Source: JAXGQD01 sp964574395 (GTDB lineage Bacteria; Bacillota; Clostridia; Saccharofermentanales; Fastidiosipilaceae). From it: a stretch of 64,000 nt of DNA. How positions within the stretch are numbered: the stretch's first letter is position 1; every line of letters begins with the position of its first letter. Below are positions 27,924 to 36,732 of the stretch, piece by piece. A program made the translations under genes and the position numbers. Where the stretch lies: assembly GCA_964574395.1 (NCBI GenBank), contig CAZNNL010000002.1, positions 1-64,000 of the forward strand. Reading direction: 5' to 3'. Below the pieces are notes generated by a model. The model searched no databases and was not told the origin of the DNA. It saw nothing but the letters and a program-made list of their open reading frames with translations.

Positions 27924-28112
27924 TTGGCAAAAAAACAGCTTGTACGCCAAAGTGCTGGAAATATGCTTGAAAATCGTCAAATAAACAGCTTGTGCGACGG
28001 AAAAAGGCGTTTTGAGCCTGAAAATCACCGATTAGCTACGTACAAGTTGTATTTTTGCCGAAAAGATCTTCAAAAATTGGAATTTCGGTGCACAAGTCGT
28101 TTTTTTGTCAAA
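27924..28112. repeat. Intergenic dyad repeat element, copy B
   Basis: Four 27-bp units share the core ACAgcTTGTaCG: two forward (27924-27950, 27974-28000) and two reverse (28036-28062, 28086-28112). Unit starts are spaced 50, 62 and 50 bases. A central hairpin (AGGC/GCCT, 28005-28019) and a CCGATT motif (28028-28033) match copy A at the same relative positions. The 407-base gap between the response regulator and yqeG is mostly this element. A 113-residue open frame across it has no coding character. Confidence 0.82.
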
Positions 28113-28203
28113 AGTCATAGCCGTTGTGGAACACTCGGGGCACCAATCAAACCGTGCAGCGCTTGTGCTAAAATGCTCTTAGAAAAAATGAGGGGGAGCG
28201 GCG

Positions 28204-28734
28204 ATGCCAAACTGGCTTTTGAAAAGATACAAGCCTGATTATTATTTTGAAAAGCTAGCAGACATTGACTGGCCGAACTTCTTTGAACAAGGCTATCGAC
28301 TAGTGCTTGTGGACGTTGATAATACTATCCAAGCGCATGGCGAACGTGAGATTAGCGAGACTGCGATAGCGGAATTGAAGCGCATACAAGCCTTAGGATT
28401 CAAAATAACTATCGTCACCAATGCCAAGCCGCATCGCTCCCAAAAGATGCAAGAAGGAATACAAAAGAAAGGCTTGATGGTGGAGGTTTTTGGTTTTGCC
28501 AGAAAACCTAAGCCGCGACGCCTGCTTGAGGCTTGTGTCAAACACAATATACCTGTTCAGAACGCTCTGATGCTTGGTGATCAAATCTTTACGGATGTTA
28601 GGGCTGGCAAAAATGCCAACATCTGCACGATTTTAGTTAAAACAATCTCGCATAAAGAACCTTGGTATATAAAGTTAAAACGAATAGGCGAGAGCATCAT
28701 TTTAAAGAACGCTAAGTTCAATAAAACCCCATAA
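28204..28734 (+). CDS. YqeG-type HAD phosphatase
   Basis: The 176-residue protein belongs to the HAD-IIIA subgroup related to Bacillus YqeG. It has motif I VLVDVDNTIQ (Asp nucleophile at about 37), motif II IVTNAK, the Lys-containing RKPKPR segment and motif IV LGDQIFTDVRAGK. The opening PNWLLKRYKPDYYFEKLADI is typical of this family. The substrate is unknown. In many Bacillota it sits upstream of genes for aromatic biosynthesis or ribosome assembly; here a Xaa-Pro peptidase follows. Confidence 0.87.
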   Translation: MPNWLLKRYKPDYYFEKLADIDWPNFFEQGYRLVLVDVDNTIQAHGEREISETAIAELKRIQALGFKITIVTNAKPHRSQKMQEGIQKKGLMVEVFGFARKPKPRRLLEACVKHNIPVQNALMLGDQIFTDVRAGKNANICTILVKTISHKEPWYIKLKRIGESIILKNAKFNKTP

Positions 28735-28747
28735 AGAAAGGTCAAAC

Positions 28748-29833
28748 ATGAAAGAAATACTAGAAAATCGATTAAGCCGTTTAAGGGATTCGCTAAGAGA
28801 AGAAGATTTACAAGCGGTCATCATCTATGGACGCGAAAACACACGCTACCTGACTGGCTTTAGTGGTTCAACTTCGCTAGCACTAATTACTTTAGACCAA
28901 TCCTTGATTTTCGTAGATTCGCGCTACACGACGCAAGCATCGCAAGAATGTGTAAGTAGTGTAGTTATTCAGGAACAAGGCAGTCTCAACAATGCAGTAT
29001 GTAACAGAATAGAAGACCTCGAAATAAAAGACATCGGCTTAGAAGACGAAACTATCTCTTTGGCCATGTTTAATGAAATAAAAGCGAAACTAAGCTGGCA
29101 ACATCTGCATGGGCTTTCTAAAAGTTTGGCTCAGCTACGTTGGGTAAAAGATGCGAGTGAATTAGGGAAAATTCGTGAGGCGGTGCGGATTGCGGATGCT
29201 GCTTTTGCCGAAGTGAAAATGCTTATCAAGGCGGGGATGAGAGAGACTGAAGTGGCCGCACTTTTGGAGTACAAGATGAAACTTTTGGGGGCAGACAAGC
29301 CTTCATTTGACACAATTGTAGCTTCAGGCTTGCGTTCTGCCTTGCCACATGGCATTGCTTCTGAAAAAGTAATTGAAGATGGAGACATTATCGTAATAGA
29401 CTTTGGGGCAATGTACCAAGGCTATTGCTCCGATATGACACGCACAGTTTTTGTGGGTACGCCAAATCCGAAACTTGTCGAAATTTATAATATTGTTCTA
29501 GAAGCGCAAGAAAAAGCAGAGACAGCGCTCAAGGCAGGTGTTCTTGGCAAAACGATACACAAAATCGCTGCCGACACAATCGCTGATGCAGGCTACGGTG
29601 CTTATTTTGGTCACGGTCTTGGACATAGCTTAGGCTTAGAAATCCACGAAGAACCAAGGCTAAATGCACTCTCTGAAACCATCATGCCGGCGGGCGTTTT
29701 GATGACTGCTGAGCCTGGCATCTACTTACCGGAATTGGGTGGTGTAAGAATCGAAGACACGGTGTTAATCACGGAACAAGGGATAGAAATTTTGACGCAA
29801 ACCCCGAAAGCAATTGAATTTGCAATGATCTAA
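28748..29833 (+). CDS. Xaa-Pro aminopeptidase, M24B family
   Basis: The 361-residue metallopeptidase removes N-terminal residues before proline. An N-terminal creatinase-like domain (about 1-125) precedes the pita-bread catalytic domain. Metal ligands are visible as Asp in IVIDFGAMYQGY and SDMTRTVF, His in FGHGLGHSLGLEIHE, and Glu in TAEPGIYLP and VRIEDTV. It lies directly upstream of efp, a very common pairing in Bacillota. Confidence 0.93.
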   Translation: MKEILENRLSRLRDSLREEDLQAVIIYGRENTRYLTGFSGSTSLALITLDQSLIFVDSRYTTQASQECVSSVVIQEQGSLNNAVCNRIEDLEIKDIGLEDETISLAMFNEIKAKLSWQHLHGLSKSLAQLRWVKDASELGKIREAVRIADAAFAEVKMLIKAGMRETEVAALLEYKMKLLGADKPSFDTIVASGLRSALPHGIASEKVIEDGDIIVIDFGAMYQGYCSDMTRTVFVGTPNPKLVEIYNIVLEAQEKAETALKAGVLGKTIHKIAADTIADAGYGAYFGHGLGHSLGLEIHEEPRLNALSETIMPAGVLMTAEPGIYLPELGGVRIEDTVLITEQGIEILTQTPKAIEFAMI

Positions 29834-29884
29834 TAAACGATATAGAATTACATAGTTAGTTTTGCCAAACATAGGAGGAAAAAG

Positions 29885-30442
29885 ATGATTTCAGCAGGTG
29901 ATTTTAGAAACGGTGTAACTTTTGAGATGGACGATAACGTCTTTCAAATTATTGAGTTTCAGCACGTTAAACCAGGTAAGGGCTCTGCTTTTGTCCGCAC
30001 AAAGTACCGCAATGTTCGCACCGGCGCTGTTCTTGAACATACATTTAATCCTTCTGAGAAGTTTCAAGAAGCACGTTTGGAACGTAGTGACATGGAATAT
30101 TTATATAAAGATGGTGACCTCTATTATTTCATGAACACAGAAACCTATGAACAAGTGCCTTTCAGTGCTGACATCATCGGTGATTCGATAAAATTCCTAA
30201 AAGAGAATATGGTTTGTAAAGTTGTGGCATACAAAGGGACGGTATTTAATGTTGAACTTCCACTCTTTGTAGAATTGCAGATTACACACACGGAGCCAGG
30301 CGTTAAAGGGGATACAGCCCAAAACGCAACCAAAGCCGCTACGCTTGAAACAGGTGCTGTAATCAAGGTTCCTTTGTTTGTGAATGAAGGCGAAGTCGTT
30401 CGTGTAGATACCCGCTCTGGCGATTACATGGAACGCGCCTAA
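29885..30442 (+). CDS. efp: Elongation factor P
   Basis: The 185-residue product is full-length EF-P, which rescues ribosomes stalled on polyproline. It has the three beta-barrel domains, the domain I loop QHVKPGKGSAFVRTK with the tip residue Lys32 (KPGKG), and the C-terminal signature DTRSGDYMERA. A strong AGGAGG lies 7 bases before the ATG. The polyproline segments in this window are few, so no local target is suggested. Confidence 0.97.
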   Translation: MISAGDFRNGVTFEMDDNVFQIIEFQHVKPGKGSAFVRTKYRNVRTGAVLEHTFNPSEKFQEARLERSDMEYLYKDGDLYYFMNTETYEQVPFSADIIGDSIKFLKENMVCKVVAYKGTVFNVELPLFVELQITHTEPGVKGDTAQNATKAATLETGAVIKVPLFVNEGEVVRVDTRSGDYMERA

Positions 30443-30465
30443 TCGTAAACTTAACTGATATAATG

Positions 30466-30497
30466 ACAAGCGAGAGTAGCGCCTCGCTTGTTTTTTT
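30466..30497 (+). terminator. Terminator after efp
   Basis: A perfect 9-bp stem (ACAAGCGAG / CTCGCTTGT) is followed by seven T residues. It separates efp from the Asp23 operon. Confidence 0.88.
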
Positions 30498-30524
30498 CAA
30501 GTTGAGACCTGTATCGAGGTGGGG

Positions 30525-30914
30525 ATGGCCGAGTTTTCTAGTAATAAAAAAGGTGAAAGAACCATGTCGCAAGGCTTTATTGCACAGTATGCGGCAGAAG
30601 CTGCTTTGCGAACTTACGGTGTGGCCAGACTTGATGAGGGCGGCGTCGCTGCAATTAAGAGTGCCTTCGGTTTTGAACATGAAGGTAAAGGGGTGCAAGT
30701 AACATTCAATAGCAGGGATGAGGCGACTTGTGAGATAACCGTTTATCCGGTGGTGTATTTTGCCACCATAGTCCCTGAAGTTGCTTGGAACATTCAAGAA
30801 AACGTAAAGTCTGATGTTGAGAAATACACTGGTGTTGATGTGGAAGCAGTAAACGTCCATGTCAAAGACATTGTTCGGAAAGAGGAGGAGAAGCCCCATG
30901 CGCAGAGTCAATAG
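30525..30914 (+). CDS. Asp23/Gls24-family envelope stress protein
   Basis: The product (129 residues from ATG 30525, or 116 from ATG 30564, which has an AAAGGTG site) has the Asp23 fold: EAALRTYGVARL, a VTFNSRDEATCEITVYPVVYFATIVPEVAWNIQENVKSDV-like core divided by short strands, and a charged tail. Asp23 proteins are abundant membrane-associated proteins tied to alkaline and envelope stress. The following two genes encode the membrane partners normally found with it (AmaP-like and DUF2273). I could not decide the start. Confidence 0.85.
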   Translation: MAEFSSNKKGERTMSQGFIAQYAAEAALRTYGVARLDEGGVAAIKSAFGFEHEGKGVQVTFNSRDEATCEITVYPVVYFATIVPEVAWNIQENVKSDVEKYTGVDVEAVNVHVKDIVRKEEEKPHAQSQ

Positions 30915-31449
30915 AGTAATCTTGATTTTGTATTCTTTCATATTAGCCCTGCTCAGTCTCTTATTGTTATTACAGATACTGAACACATCGTGGGGTGTAG
31001 ACTATATTAATTTCCTCCAAAACATTGCCGGTCATAGCGTGCGTCGTACGATTGCTGTAGTGGCTTTGGTAGCAATTTTTGTTCTAACTGTTGCTACCCT
31101 GGTTTACGCTCTTTTAAGTGATCGCTTACATAAATCTAGAATCAGCAGTACAGACATTGGGGACATTGATATCGGGGTAGAGGCTATTGAGAATATTGCC
31201 TTAAATGCTGCCAAAGCAGCACAAGCTGGCATTAAGAATGCCAAATCCCGAGTCTACCAAGGAAAAGGTAAATCACTCAATTTGGTGATGGCCGTGCAAT
31301 TGTATTCAGATGTCGAAATTCCGGCACAAATGGCTAAAATTCAGGACCGCGTCAAGAAGGATGTTGAAAGATACACGGGCATCCCGGTGGCACAGGTTAA
31401 AATCAAAGTTAACAGAGTTGAGCTAGTTGGAGCAAAGGTAGAGCGCTGA
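30898..31449 (+). CDS. amaP: AmaP-like Asp23 membrane anchor
   Basis: The product (183 residues) has two N-terminal membrane helices (about 5-27 and 50-73) and a cytoplasmic Asp23-like domain at the C-terminus (KSLNLVMAVQLYSDVEIP...DVERYTGIPVAQVKIKV). This is the layout of AmaP, which anchors Asp23 at the membrane. It overlaps the Asp23 gene by 17 bases, and AGGAGG precedes its ATG. Confidence 0.85.
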   Translation: MRRVNRVILILYSFILALLSLLLLLQILNTSWGVDYINFLQNIAGHSVRRTIAVVALVAIFVLTVATLVYALLSDRLHKSRISSTDIGDIDIGVEAIENIALNAAKAAQAGIKNAKSRVYQGKGKSLNLVMAVQLYSDVEIPAQMAKIQDRVKKDVERYTGIPVAQVKIKVNRVELVGAKVER

Positions 31450-31469
31450 TGCGCTAAGGTGAACGGTTA

Positions 31470-31706
31470 ATGAAGCGCTTATTTATACCATTAATCAATT
31501 TTTTACAAGGTAAGAATCCGGGAGTAGTTGGCGCGCTTACCGGCATGATTCTAGGTTTGCTGTTAGTCATTTTTGGCTTTTGGAAGACACTTTTGGTCTT
31601 AACATTAACCGTTATTGGCTACGTTTTAGGTGTAAAATACTTTTCAAATCCCGAGCAGTTCAAACAGCTGCTAGATCGGATATTGCCGCCGGGAAGGTTT
31701 AGATAG
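31470..31706 (+). CDS. DUF2273-type small membrane protein
   Basis: The 78-residue protein has a basic amphipathic start (MKRLFIPLINFLQGKNPG) and two closely spaced hydrophobic helices (about 19-38 and 40-56). This matches DUF2273, which regularly follows amaP and asp23. Its function is unknown; presence in the operon suggests a part in anchoring Asp23. Confidence 0.88.
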   Translation: MKRLFIPLINFLQGKNPGVVGALTGMILGLLLVIFGFWKTLLVLTLTVIGYVLGVKYFSNPEQFKQLLDRILPPGRFR

Positions 31707-31718
31707 TTAGGAGACAAC

Positions 31719-32210
31719 ATGGGACGTCGTTGGGCGAGAGAGAAAACTTTTCAACTTCTGTATCAGATTGGTATGCGAGATGACGAGCCATTAGAACAAA
31801 TCCAAATCTTTTTGGATAATTTACATGACACATTTGAAGCTGATGAAGAAAACCCGAGTAACCTTCAAGTAACTGAGGAAGACAAGGAATATATCCGTCG
31901 TGTTTGCGAAGGTGTAATCTTGGAACGCGATGTGCTCGATGATGAAATTCAATCACGTTTGAAGTCCTGGACATTGGAACGCTTGCCTAGAGTTGATCGC
32001 GCCCTTTTGCGCTTGGGAGCCTACGAAATCAAGCATTCGGAAGATGTTCCTAAAAGTGTAAGCATTAATGAGGTGGTTGTGCTGGCCAAACAATACGCCG
32101 CCGAAGATGCTCACTCCTATATCAATGGCGTCCTGGCGCATTTCGATAAACAAGAAAACGATGATTTGATAGCAGAAGAAGCGGAAGTGCAGGTAGAAGA
32201 GGATGACTGA
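31719..32210 (+). CDS. nusB: Transcription antitermination factor NusB
   Basis: The 163-residue product is the all-helical NusB, which binds boxA RNA with NusE (S10) and prevents early termination in rRNA operons. Signatures are REKTFQLLYQIGM at the start, the LPRVDRALLRLGAYEI segment, and SINEVVVLAKQYA. An acidic tail of about 20 residues is longer than usual. The stop overlaps the xseA start by 8 bases. Confidence 0.95.
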   Translation: MGRRWAREKTFQLLYQIGMRDDEPLEQIQIFLDNLHDTFEADEENPSNLQVTEEDKEYIRRVCEGVILERDVLDDEIQSRLKSWTLERLPRVDRALLRLGAYEIKHSEDVPKSVSINEVVVLAKQYAAEDAHSYINGVLAHFDKQENDDLIAEEAEVQVEEDD

Positions 32211-33567
32211 ACGCATACTCTCCGTTAAAGAACTAAACACTTACATGCAGCAAGCCGTGCGACGTGCGGCTTTTTTACAACAGATAACTGTCCGTGGTGA
32301 ACTGTCAAATTTCAAAGCCTATGGTTCCGGACATTGGTATTTCACTCTTAAAGACCAAGATGCCGCGGTGCGCTGTGTCATGTTTAAGGGCTTAAACCAG
32401 AGCGTGGCTTTTGACCCACAAAATGGTCAAGAAGTTGAAGTCACGGCATCTGCAGATTTTTATATTAAGAATGGCGAGTTTCAGCTGTCGGTGAAATCGA
32501 TGTTACCAGCCGGCTTGGGGCAGCGCTATTTACAGCTGGAGCAATTAAAAGAAAAACTCAGCAAAGAAGGGCTTTTTGAGCAGTGGCACAAGAGGCAATT
32601 GCCGTTTTTGCCAAGAAAAATAGGTGTGATTACCTCACCAAGTGGTGCTGTTATTCGTGACATCATCCATGTACTGGAAAGGCGCTATCCGAATTTTCAA
32701 TTGTTGTTAGCCCCTGCCCAAGTACAAGGGCAAGGTGCCGCGCTGACTTTGATAGACGCGTTGGCTCATTTAAATGCAAGAAATGATATCGACTTGATTA
32801 TTATCGGGCGTGGAGGAGGAACCGTTGAAGACCTTTGGGAATTTAATGATGAAGGTCTTGCGCGTGCTGTTTTTGCTTCGCGTATTCCTGTGATTTCTGC
32901 TGTTGGTCACGAAACAGATTTTACCTTGATTGATTTCGTTTCTGATCTGCGTGCACCGACTCCCTCTGCTGCGGCTGAACTAGCCATGCCAAGAAAAGCA
33001 GACCTTTTGTTAGCACTTGATGAGTTACAGAAAAGGTCTAAATTAGCATTAGAAAAGCGACTAGAACTTAGTTTTAATCGCTTATTTGCATTGCAGAATT
33101 CTACATTTATGCGACAACCACTCAGGCTCTTGGACTTAAGACGGCAAAGACTGCTGAATTTAAGCAGACGTAATGTGCTCCGAGATCCACATAGTCTTTT
33201 GGCCGAAAGTAAACAGAGGCTAGATCAGTTAGAGATAAGTTTGGCAAGAGCTCTGCCGGCACGCCTAGAGCGTGGAAAGCAGGACTTAACACAGCTTCGT
33301 CAAAAATTATTTCATCAAACCCCAATGCTAATTTTAAAAAACAAGCAGCTACTAACTCAGGCTGCAGCTAGACTAGATGCACTATCACCGTTACGTGTCT
33401 TAGCGCGTGGCTATGCCTTGGTCACAGATGAAGAGAGTGGTAAGGTAATAAGCTCAGTAAAACAACTTAAGGTCAAACGGCAACTAAATCTGCATATGGC
33501 AGACGGGAAAATACAGACGGATGTTCTTGCTATAATGGAGAACAATGTAAGTGAAAGAGAGGCTTAA
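32203..33567 (+). CDS. xseA: Exodeoxyribonuclease VII large subunit
   Basis: The 454-residue subunit has the N-terminal OB domain (LSVKELNTYMQQAVR, then VRGELSNFKAYGSGHWYFTLKD split as usual) and the catalytic domain with GVITSPSGAVIRD, DLIIIGRGGGTVEDLWEFND and AVGHETDFTLIDFV. A long coiled coil (about 265-385) binds XseB. The enzyme degrades single-stranded DNA. It is followed two bases later by xseB. Confidence 0.96.
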   Translation: MTERILSVKELNTYMQQAVRRAAFLQQITVRGELSNFKAYGSGHWYFTLKDQDAAVRCVMFKGLNQSVAFDPQNGQEVEVTASADFYIKNGEFQLSVKSMLPAGLGQRYLQLEQLKEKLSKEGLFEQWHKRQLPFLPRKIGVITSPSGAVIRDIIHVLERRYPNFQLLLAPAQVQGQGAALTLIDALAHLNARNDIDLIIIGRGGGTVEDLWEFNDEGLARAVFASRIPVISAVGHETDFTLIDFVSDLRAPTPSAAAELAMPRKADLLLALDELQKRSKLALEKRLELSFNRLFALQNSTFMRQPLRLLDLRRQRLLNLSRRNVLRDPHSLLAESKQRLDQLEISLARALPARLERGKQDLTQLRQKLFHQTPMLILKNKQLLTQAAARLDALSPLRVLARGYALVTDEESGKVISSVKQLKVKRQLNLHMADGKIQTDVLAIMENNVSEREA

Positions 33568-33569
33568 AG

Positions 33570-33827
33570 ATGCAAGAAGTTAATACACGTGAAGAACAGC
33601 CTAAAAACGAACTTAGTTTTGAAGAAGCACTTGCTCAGTTGGAGAAAGAAGTGGCAATTTTAGAGTCTGGTGAAGTAAGCCTCGATGCAGCCATGCAAGC
33701 TTTTTCAAAAGGCACAGAACTCGCACGTTTATGCCAGGCTAAACTTGACGAGGCTGAAAAACAAATTACGATACTCGTTAATGCGGGCAGTGAAGGCCTC
33801 AAGGAAGAAGCTTTTCCGGAGTTGTAA
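33570..33827 (+). CDS. xseB: Exodeoxyribonuclease VII small subunit
   Basis: The 85-residue product has the XseB signature LSFEEALAQLEKEVAILESGEVS in two parts, then MQAFSKGTELARLCQAKLDEAE. It is about the usual size with a short N-terminal extension. It forms the exonuclease with XseA. Confidence 0.95.
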   Translation: MQEVNTREEQPKNELSFEEALAQLEKEVAILESGEVSLDAAMQAFSKGTELARLCQAKLDEAEKQITILVNAGSEGLKEEAFPEL

Positions 33828-33829
33828 TT

Positions 33830-34750
33830 ATGGATTATCAACAACAAGCAGACTTATATAAACAGCGTGCTGACGAGGCCGTGCTGCAGTTTCTGGAAAA
33901 GACGGAAGGACATGCGGAAACACTGGCCGAATCGATGCATTATGCGCTCATAGCACCGGGTAAACGGGTCAGACCGCAGTTACTTTTTGCCGCGAGTGAT
34001 GCGCTACCCTTGCGTCAAGGGAGAGCGAGTGCTCAGATTATCGACCGACTTGCTGCTGCCGTAGAAATGGTGCATACCTACTCGCTGGTGCATGACGATT
34101 TACCTTGTATGGACAATGACGAACTGCGCCGTGGACGCCCTACAAATCATGTGAAGTTCGGTGAAGCAAATGCGCTACTTACTGGCGACGCACTATTAAA
34201 TTTGGGCTTTGAAGTTTTGCTAGATGCTATAGACGCTGCTGAAACGTCAGACGAGACAAAGCATGTTTTGCTTGCCGCAAGACTTATGGGACGTAGATTC
34301 GGCCAACAAGGCATGATTGGCGGACAAGTCATCGATTTAGCATCAGAAGGAGAATCTATTTCTTTGGAAGTGCTTGAAGAATTGGTCCTCAAGAAAACTT
34401 CGGCTTTGATTGAGGCGGCGGTCCTGGGCGGGGCGGCTGCAGCGGCAGCGACCGAGGCTGAATTGGAGTGTTTTCGCCTTTTTGCCAATAAACTTGGCTT
34501 AGCCTTTCAAATACGAGATGATATTTTAGACAGTAGTTCGAACACCGAGACTATGGGTAAAACTATTGGAAAAGATGTTCGAGATAATAAGTCAACTTAT
34601 GTAACGATTTTGGGCCTAGAAAATGCCATGAAGAGAGCAGAGGACGCCACATCAGAGGCTATATCTGCTTTAGCTGAACTTGATAAAATGGGCTGCAATA
34701 CACTATTCTTGCGTGATTTTGCCAAAGCACTATTAGAGCGTAAGAAGTAA
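33830..34750 (+). CDS. ispA: Polyprenyl synthetase (farnesyl/geranyl diphosphate synthase)
   Basis: The 306-residue enzyme condenses isopentenyl diphosphate units. The first aspartate-rich motif is HDDLPCMDNDELRRG (about 86-100) and the second is FQIRDDILD. The short chain-length region before the first motif (VHTYSLVHDDLP) fits a farnesyl-type product. It starts two bases after the xseB stop, and the DXP synthase follows. Confidence 0.93.
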   Translation: MDYQQQADLYKQRADEAVLQFLEKTEGHAETLAESMHYALIAPGKRVRPQLLFAASDALPLRQGRASAQIIDRLAAAVEMVHTYSLVHDDLPCMDNDELRRGRPTNHVKFGEANALLTGDALLNLGFEVLLDAIDAAETSDETKHVLLAARLMGRRFGQQGMIGGQVIDLASEGESISLEVLEELVLKKTSALIEAAVLGGAAAAAATEAELECFRLFANKLGLAFQIRDDILDSSSNTETMGKTIGKDVRDNKSTYVTILGLENAMKRAEDATSEAISALAELDKMGCNTLFLRDFAKALLERKK

Positions 34751-34763
34751 AAGGAGCATAACT

Positions 34764-36689
34764 ATAATAGACAGAATCAAACATGCCGAAGATATTCAAT
34801 CTTTGAGCAATGAGGAGCTGGAGGTTTTAGCTCAAGACCTCCGTGTGGAGATAAATAAAACTGTTGCCGAGACTGGTGGACACTTAGCTTCCAATCTAGG
34901 AACGGTAGAACTTACTTTGTCTTTATTACATTGCTTTGACTTCCGCGAAGACAAAATTGTGTGGGACGTTGGGCATCAGTCGTATAGCTATAAGATTTTG
35001 ACTGGTAGACGTGAAGCATTTTCTACCTTGCGCCAAAAATCTGGCTTGTCGGGCTTTCCTAAACGGGAAGAAAGTTCGTATGATAGTTTTAACACGGGCC
35101 ACAGCAGTACGGCTGTTTCAGCGGCGTTAGGCATTGAACGGGCTTTAAAAAAGGCTGGCAAAAACGGCCGTGTAATGGCGGTTGTTGGTGACGGTGCGAT
35201 GACCGGTGGGATGTTTTATGAGGCGATTAACAATATCGATAATGAGAAAGACGACTTGTTAATCATCATAAACGACAACCAGATGAGCATTTCAGATAAT
35301 GTTGGTGCGCTTTCAAAGCATCTTGGTAATTTACGCGTTTCTAGACGTTACAATCGCGTTAAGCGGAATTGGTCACGCTTTCTTACTAAAGTGCCGCTTT
35401 TAGGTCCAGCAACGCTTTCTCTTTTAAATACTTTTAAAGATTGGGTCAGACATAAAGTCATCCAAAGAAATGATCATGTGTACTTTGAGACCCTGGGATT
35501 GCGCTATTATGGGCCTGTTGATGGGCATGACATGGTTGCACTAAATCGCCATTTTTTAGCTATAAAACAACGTAAGGGTCCGGCGGTTTTACACGTTTGC
35601 ACCCAAAAGGGCAAAGGTTATACACCGGCGGAACAGTCACCTACCTTATATCATGGCGTCAGCCCCTTTTCTCTGGATAAGGGAGTGAGCGAAGCTCCGA
35701 TTGATAAAGCACAAGACAACTTTACACAAGCTTTTTCATCTGCACTTATTGCGCTTGCAGAAAAAAATGAGCATATTGTAGCAATTACGGCTGCTATGGG
35801 CCAAGGTACAGGACTCGATAGTTTCGCCGCACAGTTTCCTGAACGCTTTTATGATGTGGGCATTGCAGAGCAGCATGCAGTAACCATGGCTGCCGGTATG
35901 GCAGCAGGGGGTCTTAGACCTGTAGTTTGTATCTATTCAACTTTCATGCAACGTGCTCTAGATCAGGTCTTACACGATGTTTCGCTACAAAATCTCCCTG
36001 TCATTTTTGGGATAGATCGAGCAGGTATCGTTGGCAATGACGGCGAAACACACCAGGGCATTTATGACAGCGCCTTTTTAAGCGCAGTACCCTATATAAG
36101 AATCCTCTATCCTTCCTGCTATGCAGCCGTGAAAGACTCTCTGGAATGGGCTATGTCTTACGTGGATGGTCCAGTTGCAATTCGTTATCCACGTGGGTCT
36201 GAAAATAAGCACTGCGCATTAGCTTATGAAGAAGCCAAAGCTAAACAAAATGAGCGTTTTGGAGATTTGCCAGCAGCTTTGGTCTTACAAGAAGGACATG
36301 ATTTAACCTTGGCTGTTTTGGGACAACTTTGCGGCCAAGCATTAGATTTGGCAAAACAATTTACTACACATGGATTCTCAATTGAAGTCATTGATGTTTT
36401 ACAACTAAAACCATTACCTCTGAACGCGATCTTAGCATCCGTGCAGAAAACGAGCGCCTTGTTAACGGTAGAAGAGCAATCCGTGTCGGGAGGATTAGGT
36501 GAGCAGCTTGCCTTAGCTCTCCAAGAACGTAGAATAAGTATACCTTTTGCCAGCTTACATATCAGCAATGAACCAGTGCCTCAAGCCAGCCCTAAAGAAA
36601 GCTTGCATGATTGTGGTTTAGATGCTACGGGTATGGAAGCGAAAATTCGCGAAGTCTTGCAAGAAAAAGAGAAATTTAAGACAGCATAA
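34764..36689 (+). CDS. dxs: 1-deoxy-D-xylulose-5-phosphate synthase, probable ATA start
   Basis: The product is the thiamine-dependent first enzyme of the non-mevalonate pathway. It has the ThDP motif GDGAMTGGMFYEAINN...NDNQMSIS, the VDGHD loop, the GIAEQHAVTMAAGMA segment and the C-terminal transketolase fold. The N-terminal part DRIKHAEDIQSLSNEELEVLA is conserved in Dxs, so the TTG at 34803 is too late. The only starts behind the AAGGAG (34751-34756) are ATA at 34764 or 34767, at 7 or 10 bases. From 34764 the protein has 641 residues, the usual length. Confidence 0.9.
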   Translation: MIDRIKHAEDIQSLSNEELEVLAQDLRVEINKTVAETGGHLASNLGTVELTLSLLHCFDFREDKIVWDVGHQSYSYKILTGRREAFSTLRQKSGLSGFPKREESSYDSFNTGHSSTAVSAALGIERALKKAGKNGRVMAVVGDGAMTGGMFYEAINNIDNEKDDLLIIINDNQMSISDNVGALSKHLGNLRVSRRYNRVKRNWSRFLTKVPLLGPATLSLLNTFKDWVRHKVIQRNDHVYFETLGLRYYGPVDGHDMVALNRHFLAIKQRKGPAVLHVCTQKGKGYTPAEQSPTLYHGVSPFSLDKGVSEAPIDKAQDNFTQAFSSALIALAEKNEHIVAITAAMGQGTGLDSFAAQFPERFYDVGIAEQHAVTMAAGMAAGGLRPVVCIYSTFMQRALDQVLHDVSLQNLPVIFGIDRAGIVGNDGETHQGIYDSAFLSAVPYIRILYPSCYAAVKDSLEWAMSYVDGPVAIRYPRGSENKHCALAYEEAKAKQNERFGDLPAALVLQEGHDLTLAVLGQLCGQALDLAKQFTTHGFSIEVIDVLQLKPLPLNAILASVQKTSALLTVEEQSVSGGLGEQLALALQERRISIPFASLHISNEPVPQASPKESLHDCGLDATGMEAKIREVLQEKEKFKTA

Positions 36690-36732
36690 AGGTAAGTGGG
36701 ATGCTAAGCTAGAAGCACAAGATGAGGTAAGT

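Noticed and set aside
27924..28112. Possible CRISPR array
   Set aside because: The units are degenerate, present in both orientations and have a symmetrical layout. Spacers are not of uniform size and no cas gene is near.
27897..28238. 113-residue open reading frame over repeat copy B
   Set aside because: It covers the dyad repeats, has no ribosome site, and runs into the yqeG start in another frame. Its peptide is low quality and unlike any protein.
30363..30986. 207-residue minus-strand open reading frame
   Set aside because: It lies antisense to the end of efp, the efp terminator, and the Asp23 and AmaP genes, which are well supported. It is a shadow frame.
34147..34488. 113-residue minus-strand frame inside ispA
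   Set aside because: It is antisense to a clear ispA gene with conserved motifs and lacks any ribosome site.
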